NCBI RefSeq assembly: GCF_003309065.1
Contig: NZ_POAF01000002.1
Location: 248,001 to 312,000, forward strand
Length of the DNA: 64,000 bases
Direction: 5' to 3'
Source of the DNA: Glutamicibacter soli
GTDB taxonomy: Bacteria > Actinomycetota > Actinomycetes > Actinomycetales > Micrococcaceae
In this document: positions 42,263 through 52,558 of the stretch, piece after piece
Position numbering within the stretch: the stretch's first letter is position 1
How the letters are laid out: every line of letters begins with the position of its first letter
The notes under the pieces: model-generated
What the model was told of the DNA's origin: nothing
The model's input: the letters and a program-made list of their open reading frames with translations, nothing else
The model's database searches: none
Program-made: the position numbers and the translations under genes

Positions 42263-43210
42263 TCAACCCTTGGTGGCGCCAGCCAACAATCCGCGCACGA
42301 AGAACCGCTGCAGCGCGAAAAAAACGGCCAGCGGAATGATCATCGAGATGAAAGCACCTGCGGTGAGCAGTTCCCAGGATTGCCCGTACGTACCCGAGAG
42401 GTCCTGGAGCGCCTTCGTAATCGGCAATTCTCCACCCGAAGTGAAGACCGTTGCCACCAGCAGGTCATTCCATACCCAGAGGAACTGGAAAATTCCGAAG
42501 GAAGCAATGGCCGGCATTGTCAAGGGCAGGACGATTTTCGAGAAGATCTTCCCGTGCCCGGCACCGTCAACGCGCGCGGCCTCTATGACCTCATCCGGGA
42601 TCTCCGAAATGAAGTTGTGCAACATGAAGATCGCCAACGGCAAGGCGAAGATCGTGTGGGCGATCCAGACCTTGGCGTAGGCGCCGTCCAATCCGTTGAC
42701 TCCCAAACCGGGCAGGATGTATAGCCCGCCAATTTTCACGCCGTCCGAGAAGAGCTGGAGCAGCGGAACCAGCGCCATCTGGATTGGGACGATCTGCAGT
42801 GCGAAAACCAGCACGAAGAGCGTATTGCGTCCCTTGAAGTTGATCCAGGCGAAAGCGTAGGCTGCCAAGCTGGCGATCAGGATCGGCACAACGGCCGCCG
42901 GGATGGTGATGACCAGCGAATTCAGGAAGGCCTTGGACAGCGGAAGGCTGTCGCCGGAGGCAAAGGCCTGCGCGTAGTTATCCAGCGTGAACGACGGGTT
43001 GGACAGGGCCGTCCACCAGCCCGAGGTCTTGATGTCGTCAGCCTGCCGGAAGGAGGAGACGAACAGCCCGAAGGTGGGAATGGTCCACACTGCGGCAATG
43101 ATGAACGCCGCAATCGTGGCTCCGCGGGAGGTGGTGGCTTTGCGCAGTTTCCCGCTGGTTCTCTCGGTGGCCGCCATCAGGCGCCGAGAGGATTCACCCA
43201 CGGTGCTCAT
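42263..43210 (-). CDS. Sugar ABC transporter permease (MalG type)
   Basis: A 315-residue permease with six helices and the ATPase-contact loop IEAARVDGAGHGKIFSKIVL. The N-terminus SSRRLMAATERTSGKLRKAT is cytoplasmic and basic. It pairs with the adjacent larger permease, overlapping it by four bases, and with the binding protein at the front of the operon. No ATPase is encoded locally. The sugar is unknown; related CUT1 systems carry alpha-glucosides or other oligosaccharides. Confidence 0.92.
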   Translation of the reverse strand: MSTVGESSRRLMAATERTSGKLRKATTSRGATIAAFIIAAVWTIPTFGLFVSSFRQADDIKTSGWWTALSNPSFTLDNYAQAFASGDSLPLSKAFLNSLVITIPAAVVPILIASLAAYAFAWINFKGRNTLFVLVFALQIVPIQMALVPLLQLFSDGVKIGGLYILPGLGVNGLDGAYAKVWIAHTIFALPLAIFMLHNFISEIPDEVIEAARVDGAGHGKIFSKIVLPLTMPAIASFGIFQFLWVWNDLLVATVFTSGGELPITKALQDLSGTYGQSWELLTAGAFISMIIPLAVFFALQRFFVRGLLAGATKG

Positions 43211-44346
43211 CGCATTACCCCTTGCTTCTTATGCTGTCGGACGTTGTAGATGATGATCGGCAGTACCAGGATGAAGAGGATGACGGCCAGGGCCGAGCTG
43301 TATCCGGTGCGTGCCCCGAGCTGGAACTGGCGCACCATTTCGTAGGCCAGGACCGTCGTATCCGAGCGGCCGCCGGTCATCGATGAGACGATGTCGAAGA
43401 CCTTGAGCGACGCAATGGAAATGGTGGTCAAGACGACGATAACCGTGGAACGAATCCCCGGCAGGGTGACATTGGCGAAGCGCTGCCATGGGCTGGCTCC
43501 GTCCAGGGCCGCTGCTTCCAATTGCTCAGCCGGCACGCCCTTGATGGCCGCGGACAGGATGACCATGGCGAATCCCGCCTGTGTCCAAATCAGGATGACC
43601 ACCAGGAACAACGTGTTCCACGGTTCAAGCCCGAGCCAGTCGACCGGCTTGGCGCCGAATGCCGTGATGATCGCGTTGAGCACGCCGATTTGATCGCCCT
43701 GGCGAACGTCGTAGAAGAATTTGAAGATAATCGAAGCGCCCACGAAGGAAATCGCCATGGGCATGAATACCAGAAGCTTGAAGTACTTCTCGCCGCGGCT
43801 CTTGTCGATGAAGACCGCATAGGCCAATCCGATGATGGTGGAGACCACGGGCGCCACCAGAACCCAGATCAGGGTGTTGAGCAGTGCGGTCAGGCCATCG
43901 GGGCTGGTGAACACCCAGCGGAAATTGCCCAGGCCCACGAAGCCCGACCCGTCATTGGCCATGAAGGCGCTGATGGCGGTGCGGATCGTGGGGTAGATCA
44001 ATCCGATCGCGAGCAGCAGCATGGCCGGAGCCAGGAAGCCGGACAGCTGCAGCAGCGAGCCGGCTCCGGATCGCGAGCGCCGGTCCACGAAGAACAGCAC
44101 CGCGCCGAGCACCGCGGCAAGCGCGGCCACCCACATCACCGAGTTGTACAGGCCCAGTACCAGCAGGATCGCCACAGGAACCACGACCGCGGCGAGAAAA
44201 CGCACCACGGTAAATGCTCGTCCGCCATTGGTCGCTACCTCGACAAAGCCGAGGATCGCCCCGATCAGGATCGCGAAGGCAAGCAGCACCACCGGCACCT
44301 GGATCAGCGGCGGGACGCCGGCAAGCCATTGGAAGAATTCGGACAT
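43207..44346 (-). CDS. Sugar ABC transporter permease (MalF type) with extra N-terminal helices
   Basis: The 379-residue permease is longer than usual (~300). Residues 1-85 contain two or three additional hydrophobic segments (LIQVPVVLLAFAILIGAILG, FLAAVVVPVAILLVLGLYNS, MWVAALAAVLGAVLFFV) before the standard six helices. The EAA loop is LEAAALDGASPWQRFANVTL. Larger MalF-like permeases of this type occur in alpha-glucoside systems. ATG 44346 is taken; an upstream frame from 44406 adds a low-quality leader. Confidence 0.9.
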   Translation of the reverse strand: MSEFFQWLAGVPPLIQVPVVLLAFAILIGAILGFVEVATNGGRAFTVVRFLAAVVVPVAILLVLGLYNSVMWVAALAAVLGAVLFFVDRRSRSGAGSLLQLSGFLAPAMLLLAIGLIYPTIRTAISAFMANDGSGFVGLGNFRWVFTSPDGLTALLNTLIWVLVAPVVSTIIGLAYAVFIDKSRGEKYFKLLVFMPMAISFVGASIIFKFFYDVRQGDQIGVLNAIITAFGAKPVDWLGLEPWNTLFLVVILIWTQAGFAMVILSAAIKGVPAEQLEAAALDGASPWQRFANVTLPGIRSTVIVVLTTISIASLKVFDIVSSMTGGRSDTTVLAYEMVRQFQLGARTGYSSALAVILFILVLPIIIYNVRQHKKQGVMR

Positions 44347-44414
44347 GGCCTCAGGCTCCTGTAATCTCGCCAACGGCCGGGGTTCCCGGCCGTTGGCGGC
44401 TGGCAAGGTGGTGA

Positions 44415-45773
44415 CTAGGAGTCATAACCGGACTGGATGTTTTCAAGCACTTCCTTGGTCGGTTTGCCGTCGATCCAGTCCACCAGGCCCTTCCAGAAGG
44501 AGTCGGAGCCGACGCTCTTGGGCATCAGATCAGAACCGTCGAAGCGGAAGGTGGTGTTCGGATCCTGTAGCAGTTCAACGGCGGAGCGCAGCAGGTCGCT
44601 GCTGGCGTTCGCTGGATCAAGTCCGGAGTTGGCGGAGATCACGCCGCCGAGTGAGACTCGGCTATTGGCCCAATCCGCGCTGGCCAAGTATTCCTGGACC
44701 TTGGCGGTCTCTTCATCGTTGGAGAAGGCTGCCACGAATTCGCCGCCGCCGACGATGGATACCGGGTCATCGGCCTTGACTGGCGGGGCGACGAAGGCCC
44801 AGACATCTCCGTCAGGTGCCACGGTGGCCTTCTCGCCATCGGCGTTCTTGGAATCCAGTACATATCCTTCCAGGAAGGAGGCCTGGTGGGTCAGCGGGCA
44901 GGTTCCCTTGGCCACTGCAGTACCGACATCGCCGAAGGCGGTGGCGTTGATCGACTTCACATCGCCATATCCGGCGTTGACCTGCTCGGGGTCAAGCAGG
45001 ATCTTTCCAACGGAATCGAAGGCGCTGGCAATTTCTGGCGAGGTGAATTCCAGCTCGCCGGCTACCCACTTGTCATAGGCCTCGGGTCCGGACTGGCGCA
45101 GCACCGCGTCTTCAATCCAGTCGGTGCCCGGCCATCCCGATGCCTCGCCCGAAGCGAATCCGGCGCACCAGGCCGGCTCATCGGTCTTCTTTGAGATTTC
45201 GGCGCCCAGTGCGGTCATCTCATCCCAGGTCTGAGGCACGCTCACACCCCACTGCTCGAACTGCTTGGGCGAGTACCAGATGTAGCCCTTGACGCTGGCC
45301 ATCAGCGGCACGCCGTACTGCACACCATCGACCTTGCCGTAGTTCTGCCAATCCTCGGACCAGTTGTTCTGCAGCTGGGACTGCACTGCTTCGGGCAGCT
45401 GCTGCACCTTGCCCTGGGCCACGGTGGCCTGCAGCAGGCCGGGCTGCGGGAAGACTGCCAAATCCGGGGTGTCGCCGCCTTGGACCTTGATCCCGATCTG
45501 GGATTCGAAGTTCTTGTCGCCGGTGTAGCGGATCTTGATGCCGTTCTCCTCGGACCACTTGGCCCACGACTTTTCCAGCAATTCCGCTTCAAGGCCGGTG
45601 ACCGGACCATAGATGTCGACGACCCCGTCGGCTTGGCCCACCTGGGCGGCCGCGCCGCCGGAGGCGTTGGGGTCATTGGGGTCCGCTCCGCCCGAGCAAC
45701 CGGCCAGGAGCATGCCGATGGCTGCCATCGAGATAACCGGCGCGAGCTTCAGCCTGCGTTGTGCTTTCTTCAT
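44415..45773 (-). CDS. Sugar-binding lipoprotein of the second ABC importer
   Basis: A 452-residue extracellular binding protein (family 1). The signal runs MKKAQRRLKLAPVISMAAIG with lipobox LLAGC. Mature features include VDIYGPVTGLEAELLEKSWA, LAVFPQPGLLQATVAQGKVQ, YGVPLMASVKGYIWYSPKQF and a C-terminus VDWIDGKPTKEVLENIQSGY typical of CUT1 binding proteins. GGAGG precedes ATG 45773, which decides the start over 45785. Its mature N-terminus is acidic and Ala/Gly rich. Confidence 0.93.
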   Translation of the reverse strand: MKKAQRRLKLAPVISMAAIGMLLAGCSGGADPNDPNASGGAAAQVGQADGVVDIYGPVTGLEAELLEKSWAKWSEENGIKIRYTGDKNFESQIGIKVQGGDTPDLAVFPQPGLLQATVAQGKVQQLPEAVQSQLQNNWSEDWQNYGKVDGVQYGVPLMASVKGYIWYSPKQFEQWGVSVPQTWDEMTALGAEISKKTDEPAWCAGFASGEASGWPGTDWIEDAVLRQSGPEAYDKWVAGELEFTSPEIASAFDSVGKILLDPEQVNAGYGDVKSINATAFGDVGTAVAKGTCPLTHQASFLEGYVLDSKNADGEKATVAPDGDVWAFVAPPVKADDPVSIVGGGEFVAAFSNDEETAKVQEYLASADWANSRVSLGGVISANSGLDPANASSDLLRSAVELLQDPNTTFRFDGSDLMPKSVGSDSFWKGLVDWIDGKPTKEVLENIQSGYDS

Positions 45774-45841
45774 GATGCCCTCCACGTTGACTAGTACCTT
45801 GCCGAGTGAAGCGGCCTGGCACGAATGATCCCCTCAATAGT

Positions 45842-45864
45842 GACGCAGGTCATCGACGCGCGTC
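45842..45864. promoter_or_regulatory. Candidate LacI operator before the binding-protein gene
   Basis: GACGCGCGTC (45855-45864) is a perfect 10-base palindrome with a central CG, as LacI-family sites have, and the related GACGCAGGTC starts at 45842, 13 bases earlier. Both lie between the LacI gene and the binding protein. Confidence 0.45.
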
Positions 45865-45907
45865 AACACCTATGCGGGAACAGCGTGGAGAATTTGGCGT
45901 GGAACTG

Positions 45908-46924
45908 TCAGCGCGGTGCCGGGCCGGTGCTGTCGCGGACCGTCATCAGCGGCGCGATGAGCTGTTGCACGGCGCCTTGGGAACTGCCTTCGATTTTCTG
46001 CACCAGTGCGTCGACCGCCGCATGGGAAACGACCTCCCCCGGCGGTGCCACCGTGGTCAGTGCCGGGGCAACCATTTCGGCCGATCGATCACCGACACCC
46101 AGTGCAATCACCGAGAGGTTTTCGGGGATGCGCAACGATGCCATGCCCGCGGCGTTGACGAATCCAGCGGTGGCGAATTCCTTGAGCGCCAGCACCGCAG
46201 TAGGGCGCGGGTGCAGGTCCAGATAGGCGTCCAGCGCCGCGCGGCCGCCGCGCGCGTTGTTTTCCACCGGCACCTCCCGCATCGACATGCCTTGGACGCG
46301 CACGGCATCCGAGATGGCACGGGCCGTGCGGATGGCCGGGCCGTTGCCGGCGTCCTGGTCTTCCACGGAGACGTTGATGTACATGATGGATTGGTGGCCG
46401 AGGCCTGCCAGGTAGTCCACCGCCATGCGCCCGGCCTCGGCAAAATCATTATCGACATAGGACAGGTCAGCGCTGTCATCGGGCCGGCCAATGGAAGCGA
46501 AAGGTATGCCCGCGCGCCGCAAGACATCGAAGCGCGGGTCATTGATCGACACTTCCATGAGCAGCACCCCGGCCACCAGCTTCTGCCCGACCAAGCTTTC
46601 CAATCCCATGACATCGGTCATCGGATTGGACCACAACAGCATGTGGTAGCCCAGCGCGCGGGCACGCTCCATGGCGGCGGTGACGTATTCGAACTCGGTG
46701 GAAGAATAGCCGTCCACGCTGGTAGGAAAGTGCAGGGCAAGGATCCCCCGGCGCGACCCGGCCAGGCCCTGGGCAAAGGCATCCGGGGTGTAGCTCAGCT
46801 CCCGCATGGCCGCCAGGACCCTGGCCTTGGTCGCCTCGGAAATGGTGCGCCGGCCGCTGATCACGTAGGACACGGTACTGGGAGATACGCCGGCCAAGCG
46901 CGCCACCTCATCCCTGGTAGCCAT
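45908..46924 (-). CDS. LacI-family transcriptional regulator
   Basis: A 338-residue regulator with the LacI helix-turn-helix and hinge (TRDEVARLAGVSPSTVSYVI, then SGRRTISEATKARVLAAMRE) and a periplasmic-binding-like effector domain (GVLLMEVSINDPRFDVLRRA, AVDYLAGLGHQSIMYINVS). It is directly upstream of and co-directional with the sugar ABC operon, 134 bases away, and presumably controls it in response to its sugar. Confidence 0.93.
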   Translation of the reverse strand: MATRDEVARLAGVSPSTVSYVISGRRTISEATKARVLAAMRELSYTPDAFAQGLAGSRRGILALHFPTSVDGYSSTEFEYVTAAMERARALGYHMLLWSNPMTDVMGLESLVGQKLVAGVLLMEVSINDPRFDVLRRAGIPFASIGRPDDSADLSYVDNDFAEAGRMAVDYLAGLGHQSIMYINVSVEDQDAGNGPAIRTARAISDAVRVQGMSMREVPVENNARGGRAALDAYLDLHPRPTAVLALKEFATAGFVNAAGMASLRIPENLSVIALGVGDRSAEMVAPALTTVAPPGEVVSHAAVDALVQKIEGSSQGAVQQLIAPLMTVRDSTGPAPR

Positions 46925-46994
46925 GAGCCCTCCGCCTTTGGTTATGCCAACTCGTCATCCCTATTGAAACACGGCGCCGGGCCAACCGAGCTGG

Positions 46995-48194
<1,200 letters not shown>

Positions 48195-48226
48195 TCCCAA
48201 TTACTCCTTGTTGATCCGAGCGATTC

Positions 48227-49279
48227 TTAGCTGCTGAAGACTGTCCAGTCCAGCACGACCTTGCCTCCGTGGCCGCCACGGGCTGCCTCGAAGCCCTGCT
48301 GCCATTCGCTGGCCGGCAGGAAATCGGTGACGACCGAGGAGATGCGCTCGCGCATCAGCTCGGAGCTGGTGAGCATGGCGCTCATGGCATACCAGGTTTC
48401 GAACATTTCACGGCCGTAGATGCCGCGCAGGGTCAGCATGTGGGTCACGACCTTGCCCCAGTTGATGTCGATGGACTCGCTGGGCAGGCCGAGCATGCAG
48501 ATCTTGCCGCCGTGGTTCATGTTCTCGATCATTTCCGGCAGCGCGGTCTTGTGTCCGGACATCTCCATGCCGTAGTCGAAGCCCTCGATCATGCCCAGCT
48601 CGCCCTGGGCGTCCTTGATGCGCTGCTTGGCGACGTTCACGGCCAGATCCACGCCCATGGTCTTGGCCAGGTCCAGGCGCTGCTCGGAGATGTCGGTGAT
48701 GGCGATCTTGCGGGCGCCGATGTGGCGGGCCACAGCGGCGGCCATCAGGCCGATAGGCCCGGCGCCGGTGATCAGCACGTCCTCACCGACCATTGGGAAC
48801 TGCAGGGCGGTATGCACGGCGTTCCCGAAGGGGTCGAAGATGGCGCCCAGCAGAGGGGTGATGCGCTCGTCGCGATGCACGTAGACGTTGCTCTCCGGGA
48901 TGGAGACGAACTCGGCGAAGGCTCCGTCGCGCTGCACGCCAACGGAGCTGACATTGATGCACATCTGCTTGCGTCCGGCCCGGCAGTTGCGGCACAGCCC
49001 GCACACCACGTGGCCTTCGCCGGAGACGCGGTCGCCGACCTTGACGTTGTGAACGAAGTCCCCGACCTCGACGACCTCGCCGTAGAATTCGTGGCCTGGA
49101 ACCAGAGGGGTGTTGATCATGGCCTTGGCGGCCTCGTCGTAGGCTTCGATGTGCAGGTCGGTGCCGCAGATGCCGGTGGTCATGACGCGGATCTTGACGT
49201 CGTGGACGCCTACTTCCGGCTCCGGACGTTCAACGAGTTCCAAACCGGCGTGTGGTCCGGACTTGTACAAGGCTTTCAT
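48227..49279 (-). CDS. tdh: L-threonine 3-dehydrogenase
   Basis: Tdh oxidises L-threonine to 2-amino-3-ketobutyrate with NAD. This 350-residue zinc alcohol-dehydrogenase-type enzyme shows the catalytic zinc Cys38 in TGICGTDLHI and His63-Glu64 in PGHEFYGEVV, the structural zinc cysteines CGLCRNCRAGRKQMC and the NAD-binding GAGPIGLMAAAVARH. Length is exactly that of Tdh. It is the first gene of tdh-kbl and divergent from a LysR regulator. Confidence 0.95.
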   Translation of the reverse strand: MKALYKSGPHAGLELVERPEPEVGVHDVKIRVMTTGICGTDLHIEAYDEAAKAMINTPLVPGHEFYGEVVEVGDFVHNVKVGDRVSGEGHVVCGLCRNCRAGRKQMCINVSSVGVQRDGAFAEFVSIPESNVYVHRDERITPLLGAIFDPFGNAVHTALQFPMVGEDVLITGAGPIGLMAAAVARHIGARKIAITDISEQRLDLAKTMGVDLAVNVAKQRIKDAQGELGMIEGFDYGMEMSGHKTALPEMIENMNHGGKICMLGLPSESIDINWGKVVTHMLTLRGIYGREMFETWYAMSAMLTSSELMRERISSVVTDFLPASEWQQGFEAARGGHGGKVVLDWTVFSS

Positions 49280-49413
49280 CAGGGATTCCTTTGATCAAGA
49301 AGCTGCGTCATGAGCACGAATGGTGGGATCAGTTCAAGTGTCGCACCGACCAAGCACGGATGACACCTTAGTTGATCATCGAAATACTGATCTGACGATT
49401 TAGTATTTACTTC

Positions 49414-50319
49414 ATGGAATTACATCAGCTGAGAATCCTGCGCGAATTGGAGGACCTGGGAAGCGTCAACGCCGTAGCCAAGGCACTCTACGTCTCCCCC
49501 TCGGCCGTTTCCCAGCATCTGGCCCAGCTCCAGCGCAATTTCGCGGCACCATTGACCATGAAGGACGGCCGGCGCCTGGTTCTGACCGCCGAAGGCAGGC
49601 TGCTGGCTTCGGCCGCGGCGCAGGTCGCCTCGACCCTGGCCGAGGCTTCGGCGAAGATCCAGGCGCAGGATCAGGACCGGCAGACCCCCGTCAAGGTCGC
49701 AGGATTCCATTCCATCGGCCAGACGATCTTCGCCCCGCTGCTGACGTGGACGGAGCGCTCGCTGCCACCCCTGAGGTTTTCCGACGAAGATGTCTCGCAA
49801 CAGGACTTCCCTGCGCTGACATCCGCCTACGACCTGGTGCTGGCGCACCGCATGCCCCACACCGCGCCGTGGCCGCAAAACCATGTGGCAGTCATCCCGC
49901 TGGCCTTCGAGCCCTTGGATATCGCGCTGCACCGGGATCACCCGCTGGCAGCGTTCGAAGAGCTCTCTCCGGAACAGGTGATCGGCGAGCGCTGGGTTGT
50001 GTCGAGATCCGGCTACTCCCCTGCCGACGTCTTGGAAACGATTGCCGCCCTGGCCGGCCGTGCACCGACGGTCGAGCATCGGGTCAACGACTACGCCACC
50101 GCAGGGTCGCTGATCGAGGCCAGCGGCTGCCTCGGGATCCTGCCTCGCTATACCGCGCGGAAATCCCTGGACGACACGGTGACTTTACGACCAATCAAAG
50201 GCCTTTCAGCAGGTCGACAAATCGACGTCTTGATCCGCGCGGAGCATCTTTATCGAGAGCCCGTCGTGGCTGTCGTTGAAGCGATCCGGCAGACCATCCA
50301 AGAGCTTGTCGGAGGATAG
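49414..50319 (+). CDS. LysR-family transcriptional regulator
   Basis: A 301-residue regulator with the LysR N-terminal helix-turn-helix (ELHQLRILRELEDLGSVNAV, then YVSPSAVSQHLAQLQRNFAA) and a type-2 substrate-binding domain (VKVAGFHSIGQTIFAPLLTW, DLVLAHRMPHTAPWPQNHVA, CLGILPRYTARKSLDDTVTL). It is divergent from tdh-kbl and separated by ~134 bases, a layout in which LysR proteins usually control the neighbouring operon. It may instead serve the MFS gene downstream. Confidence 0.92.
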   Translation: MELHQLRILRELEDLGSVNAVAKALYVSPSAVSQHLAQLQRNFAAPLTMKDGRRLVLTAEGRLLASAAAQVASTLAEASAKIQAQDQDRQTPVKVAGFHSIGQTIFAPLLTWTERSLPPLRFSDEDVSQQDFPALTSAYDLVLAHRMPHTAPWPQNHVAVIPLAFEPLDIALHRDHPLAAFEELSPEQVIGERWVVSRSGYSPADVLETIAALAGRAPTVEHRVNDYATAGSLIEASGCLGILPRYTARKSLDDTVTLRPIKGLSAGRQIDVLIRAEHLYREPVVAVVEAIRQTIQELVGG

Positions 50320-50548
50320 CTTCACGCGTACATGCACCCCGAGGTGAATGCACATGTTCAAGAGCTCCTCGCGCTCTGGATTCGACGAATTCAGCGCGCG
50401 CCGGGGGCTCTGAGGAAAACCACTGCGACGGACCTGCTTGGCGAACGCCGCCGATGGCCCGTGCCACGCCGATTTCCTTCGCGTAACGTGCCAAGAATTC
50501 ATCCGTTTCCTCTCGTCCACGCCAATCCACCACGGTTACGCTGGGTGC

Positions 50549-51736
50549 GTGGTTGATCAGAAGGGCGGATTGGGTCCGCTGTACTTGGCGGGATTCACGA
50601 CGGCATTCGGCGCCCACGGCGTTGCTGCTGCGCTGGGCACCGAAACGGAGAATCTCGGGCTGGCCTTTGCCACGCTCGGCTTGATCCTGGCGACATATGA
50701 CATCGCCGAGGTGATCCTGAAACCCGTCTTCGGCACGCTAAGCGACCGGGTCGGCGTGAAGCCGGTAATCGTGGGAGGACTGCTGGTTTTCGCGGCGGCC
50801 TCGCTGCTCGGCGTCTTCGCCGCATCACCGTTGCTGCTCGCCCTAGCGAGGCTGGCCCAAGGTGCGGCCGCCGCAGGCTTCTCCCCCGCTTCTTCCTCGG
50901 CCGTTGCCCGGCTGGTGGGGCCTTCTCTCGCTGGACGCTACTTTGGCAAATACGGTTCGTGGAAGGGGCTCGGGTATGCCGGCGGCCCGTTGCTCGGAGC
51001 GGCCCTCATCACGTGGTCGGGCTTGCCGGCACTGTTCCTGGTGCTGGCTGGGCTCTCACTGGTCGCAGCCCTGTGGACGGCCATCTCAATGCCTTCCGTG
51101 CCGGTCCTGCCGAAACACTGTTCCACGCTGGCAGATATTGTGAAACAATCCACGGCGCCGGCATTCCTCGGACCAGTACTCCTGTTGGCCGTTGCCACCG
51201 CGGTTTTGGGCGTCGCGGTGGGTTTCATCCCGTTGCTAGCAGCCCGACTCGGTGCTGACCCGATCATCGGCATGGGCGCTGTCAGCATCCTCGCCGTCAT
51301 ATCTGCCCTCGTGCAACCTCTGACCGGACGGATCCACGATTCTGCCCCGCAACGGGTCAATACCCTGATATCCGCCGGCGCAGCACTGCTGCTTGCCGCA
51401 GTAGCTCTGCTCGCGGTGGTCCCGTCCCTGCCGGTGATTCTGCTTGGCGCCGCGGCAATCGGCCTCGGGGTCGGGCTGATTACGCCACTAGGATTTGCCC
51501 GACTCGCCGCAACCACGCCGCCAGAACGCATGGGGCGCACCATGGGCAGCGCCGAGCTCGGGCGGGAGGTCGGAGATGCCGGGGGCCCGATCCTCGTGGG
51601 GCTGGTGGCCGGGGCGGCGACGCTGCCCTTGGGCCTGGGCGCACTAGCAGTCGCCTGCGCGGTGGCGGCGGCAGGCGGGGCAATAATGATGCGCGCACCG
51701 GCTTCGTCTGCGGATCATCCGAAGGGCACCGAATGA
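50549..51736 (+). CDS. MFS transporter
   Basis: A ~395-residue major-facilitator protein with twelve predicted helices. The conserved loop between helices 2 and 3 is GTLSDRVGVKPVIVGG and the helix-4 Arg is in LLLALARLAQGAAAA. The best start is GTG 50549, giving the familiar beginning VDQKGGLGPLYLAGFTTAFG; the open frame back to 50438 has no supporting site. Substrate unknown; the nearest relatives are multidrug/sugar exporters. It could be co-regulated with the LysR gene 230 bases before it. Confidence 0.88.
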   Translation: MVDQKGGLGPLYLAGFTTAFGAHGVAAALGTETENLGLAFATLGLILATYDIAEVILKPVFGTLSDRVGVKPVIVGGLLVFAAASLLGVFAASPLLLALARLAQGAAAAGFSPASSSAVARLVGPSLAGRYFGKYGSWKGLGYAGGPLLGAALITWSGLPALFLVLAGLSLVAALWTAISMPSVPVLPKHCSTLADIVKQSTAPAFLGPVLLLAVATAVLGVAVGFIPLLAARLGADPIIGMGAVSILAVISALVQPLTGRIHDSAPQRVNTLISAGAALLLAAVALLAVVPSLPVILLGAAAIGLGVGLITPLGFARLAATTPPERMGRTMGSAELGREVGDAGGPILVGLVAGAATLPLGLGALAVACAVAAAGGAIMMRAPASSADHPKGTE

Positions 51737-51827
51737 ACCGGTCCCCGGTCCGGCGTTTGCCTTCCGCCCGGGAGAACGTAGACGCGCAGGGGTGCCGCAG
51801 AGATTTCTCAGCACGTACAGTATTCGC

Positions 51828-52436
51828 ATGAAAATCCTTGACCCCGTCACCCTGCGCGGCACCCATGTCACCCTCGAGCCGCTGTCCATGGACCACCATG
51901 ACGATCTGGTACAGGCAGCCAGCGACGGCGAACTGTGGAACCTCTGGTATACCTCGGTACCGCGTCCCGGAGACATGCGCGAAGAAATCCGCAAGCGCCT
52001 GGCGAGGCAGTCGGAAGGCTCAATGCTGGCCTTCACCACCCGACTCAATGATCCCGCTACCGGATTGCCCGGCAGGATTATAGGCATGACCACCTACTGC
52101 GGCATCGACCTCGGACTGCCCCGCGTGGAGATCGGCTACACCTGGAACGCCGCCAGCACCCACGGTTCAGGGGCCAATGCCGAGAGCAAGCGCCTGTTGC
52201 TGGGCTACGCCTTTGAAACGCTGGGCTGCGAAGTCGTGGTGTTCTGCACGCACTGGATGAATTTCCAGTCGCGCATGGCCATCAGCCGCTTGGGCGCCAA
52301 GCAGGACGGAGTGCTGCGGGCCCATTGTCGGATGCCGGACGGATCGCTGCGCGACACCGTGGTCTTCTCGATCTTGAAGACGGAGTGGCCGCAGGTGCGC
52401 AACGAACTGGACCGCCGAATCGCCGCCTATTCGTAA
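51828..52436 (+). CDS. GNAT-family acetyltransferase, RimJ/RimL type
   Basis: A 202-residue protein with the RimJ/RimL-type GNAT pattern: MKILDPVTLRGTHVTLEPLS, then GMTTYCGIDLGLPRVEIGYT, SKRLLLGYAFETLGCEVVVF, THWMNFQSRMAISRLGAKQD and the end MPDGSLRDTVVFSILKTEWP. This order (strand, acetyl-CoA helix, N-x2-S-x4-E/K motif) is diagnostic. Acceptors are protein N-termini or small molecules. ATG 51828 is chosen; 51792 adds a non-conserved leader. Confidence 0.87.
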   Translation: MKILDPVTLRGTHVTLEPLSMDHHDDLVQAASDGELWNLWYTSVPRPGDMREEIRKRLARQSEGSMLAFTTRLNDPATGLPGRIIGMTTYCGIDLGLPRVEIGYTWNAASTHGSGANAESKRLLLGYAFETLGCEVVVFCTHWMNFQSRMAISRLGAKQDGVLRAHCRMPDGSLRDTVVFSILKTEWPQVRNELDRRIAAYS

Positions 52437-52558
52437 GGTTCCGCTCCATCCATCGCAGGCCGGAACAAAACAGCGGCCGGAGCGGAGGCAAGTGGGCTGG
52501 CGCTGATGGAACAGCGTGGTGCCCGGGAACAAACTAATCTTGTTCTAGGCGGCGGCGA

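Noticed and set aside
50195-50617. Minus-strand frame reading VVDWRGREETDEFLARYAKE across the LysR-MFS gap
   Set aside because: It overlaps the LysR 3' end and the MFS 5' end by long stretches and loses coding character at both ends; codon use in the middle is fair, so it stays only a weak possibility.
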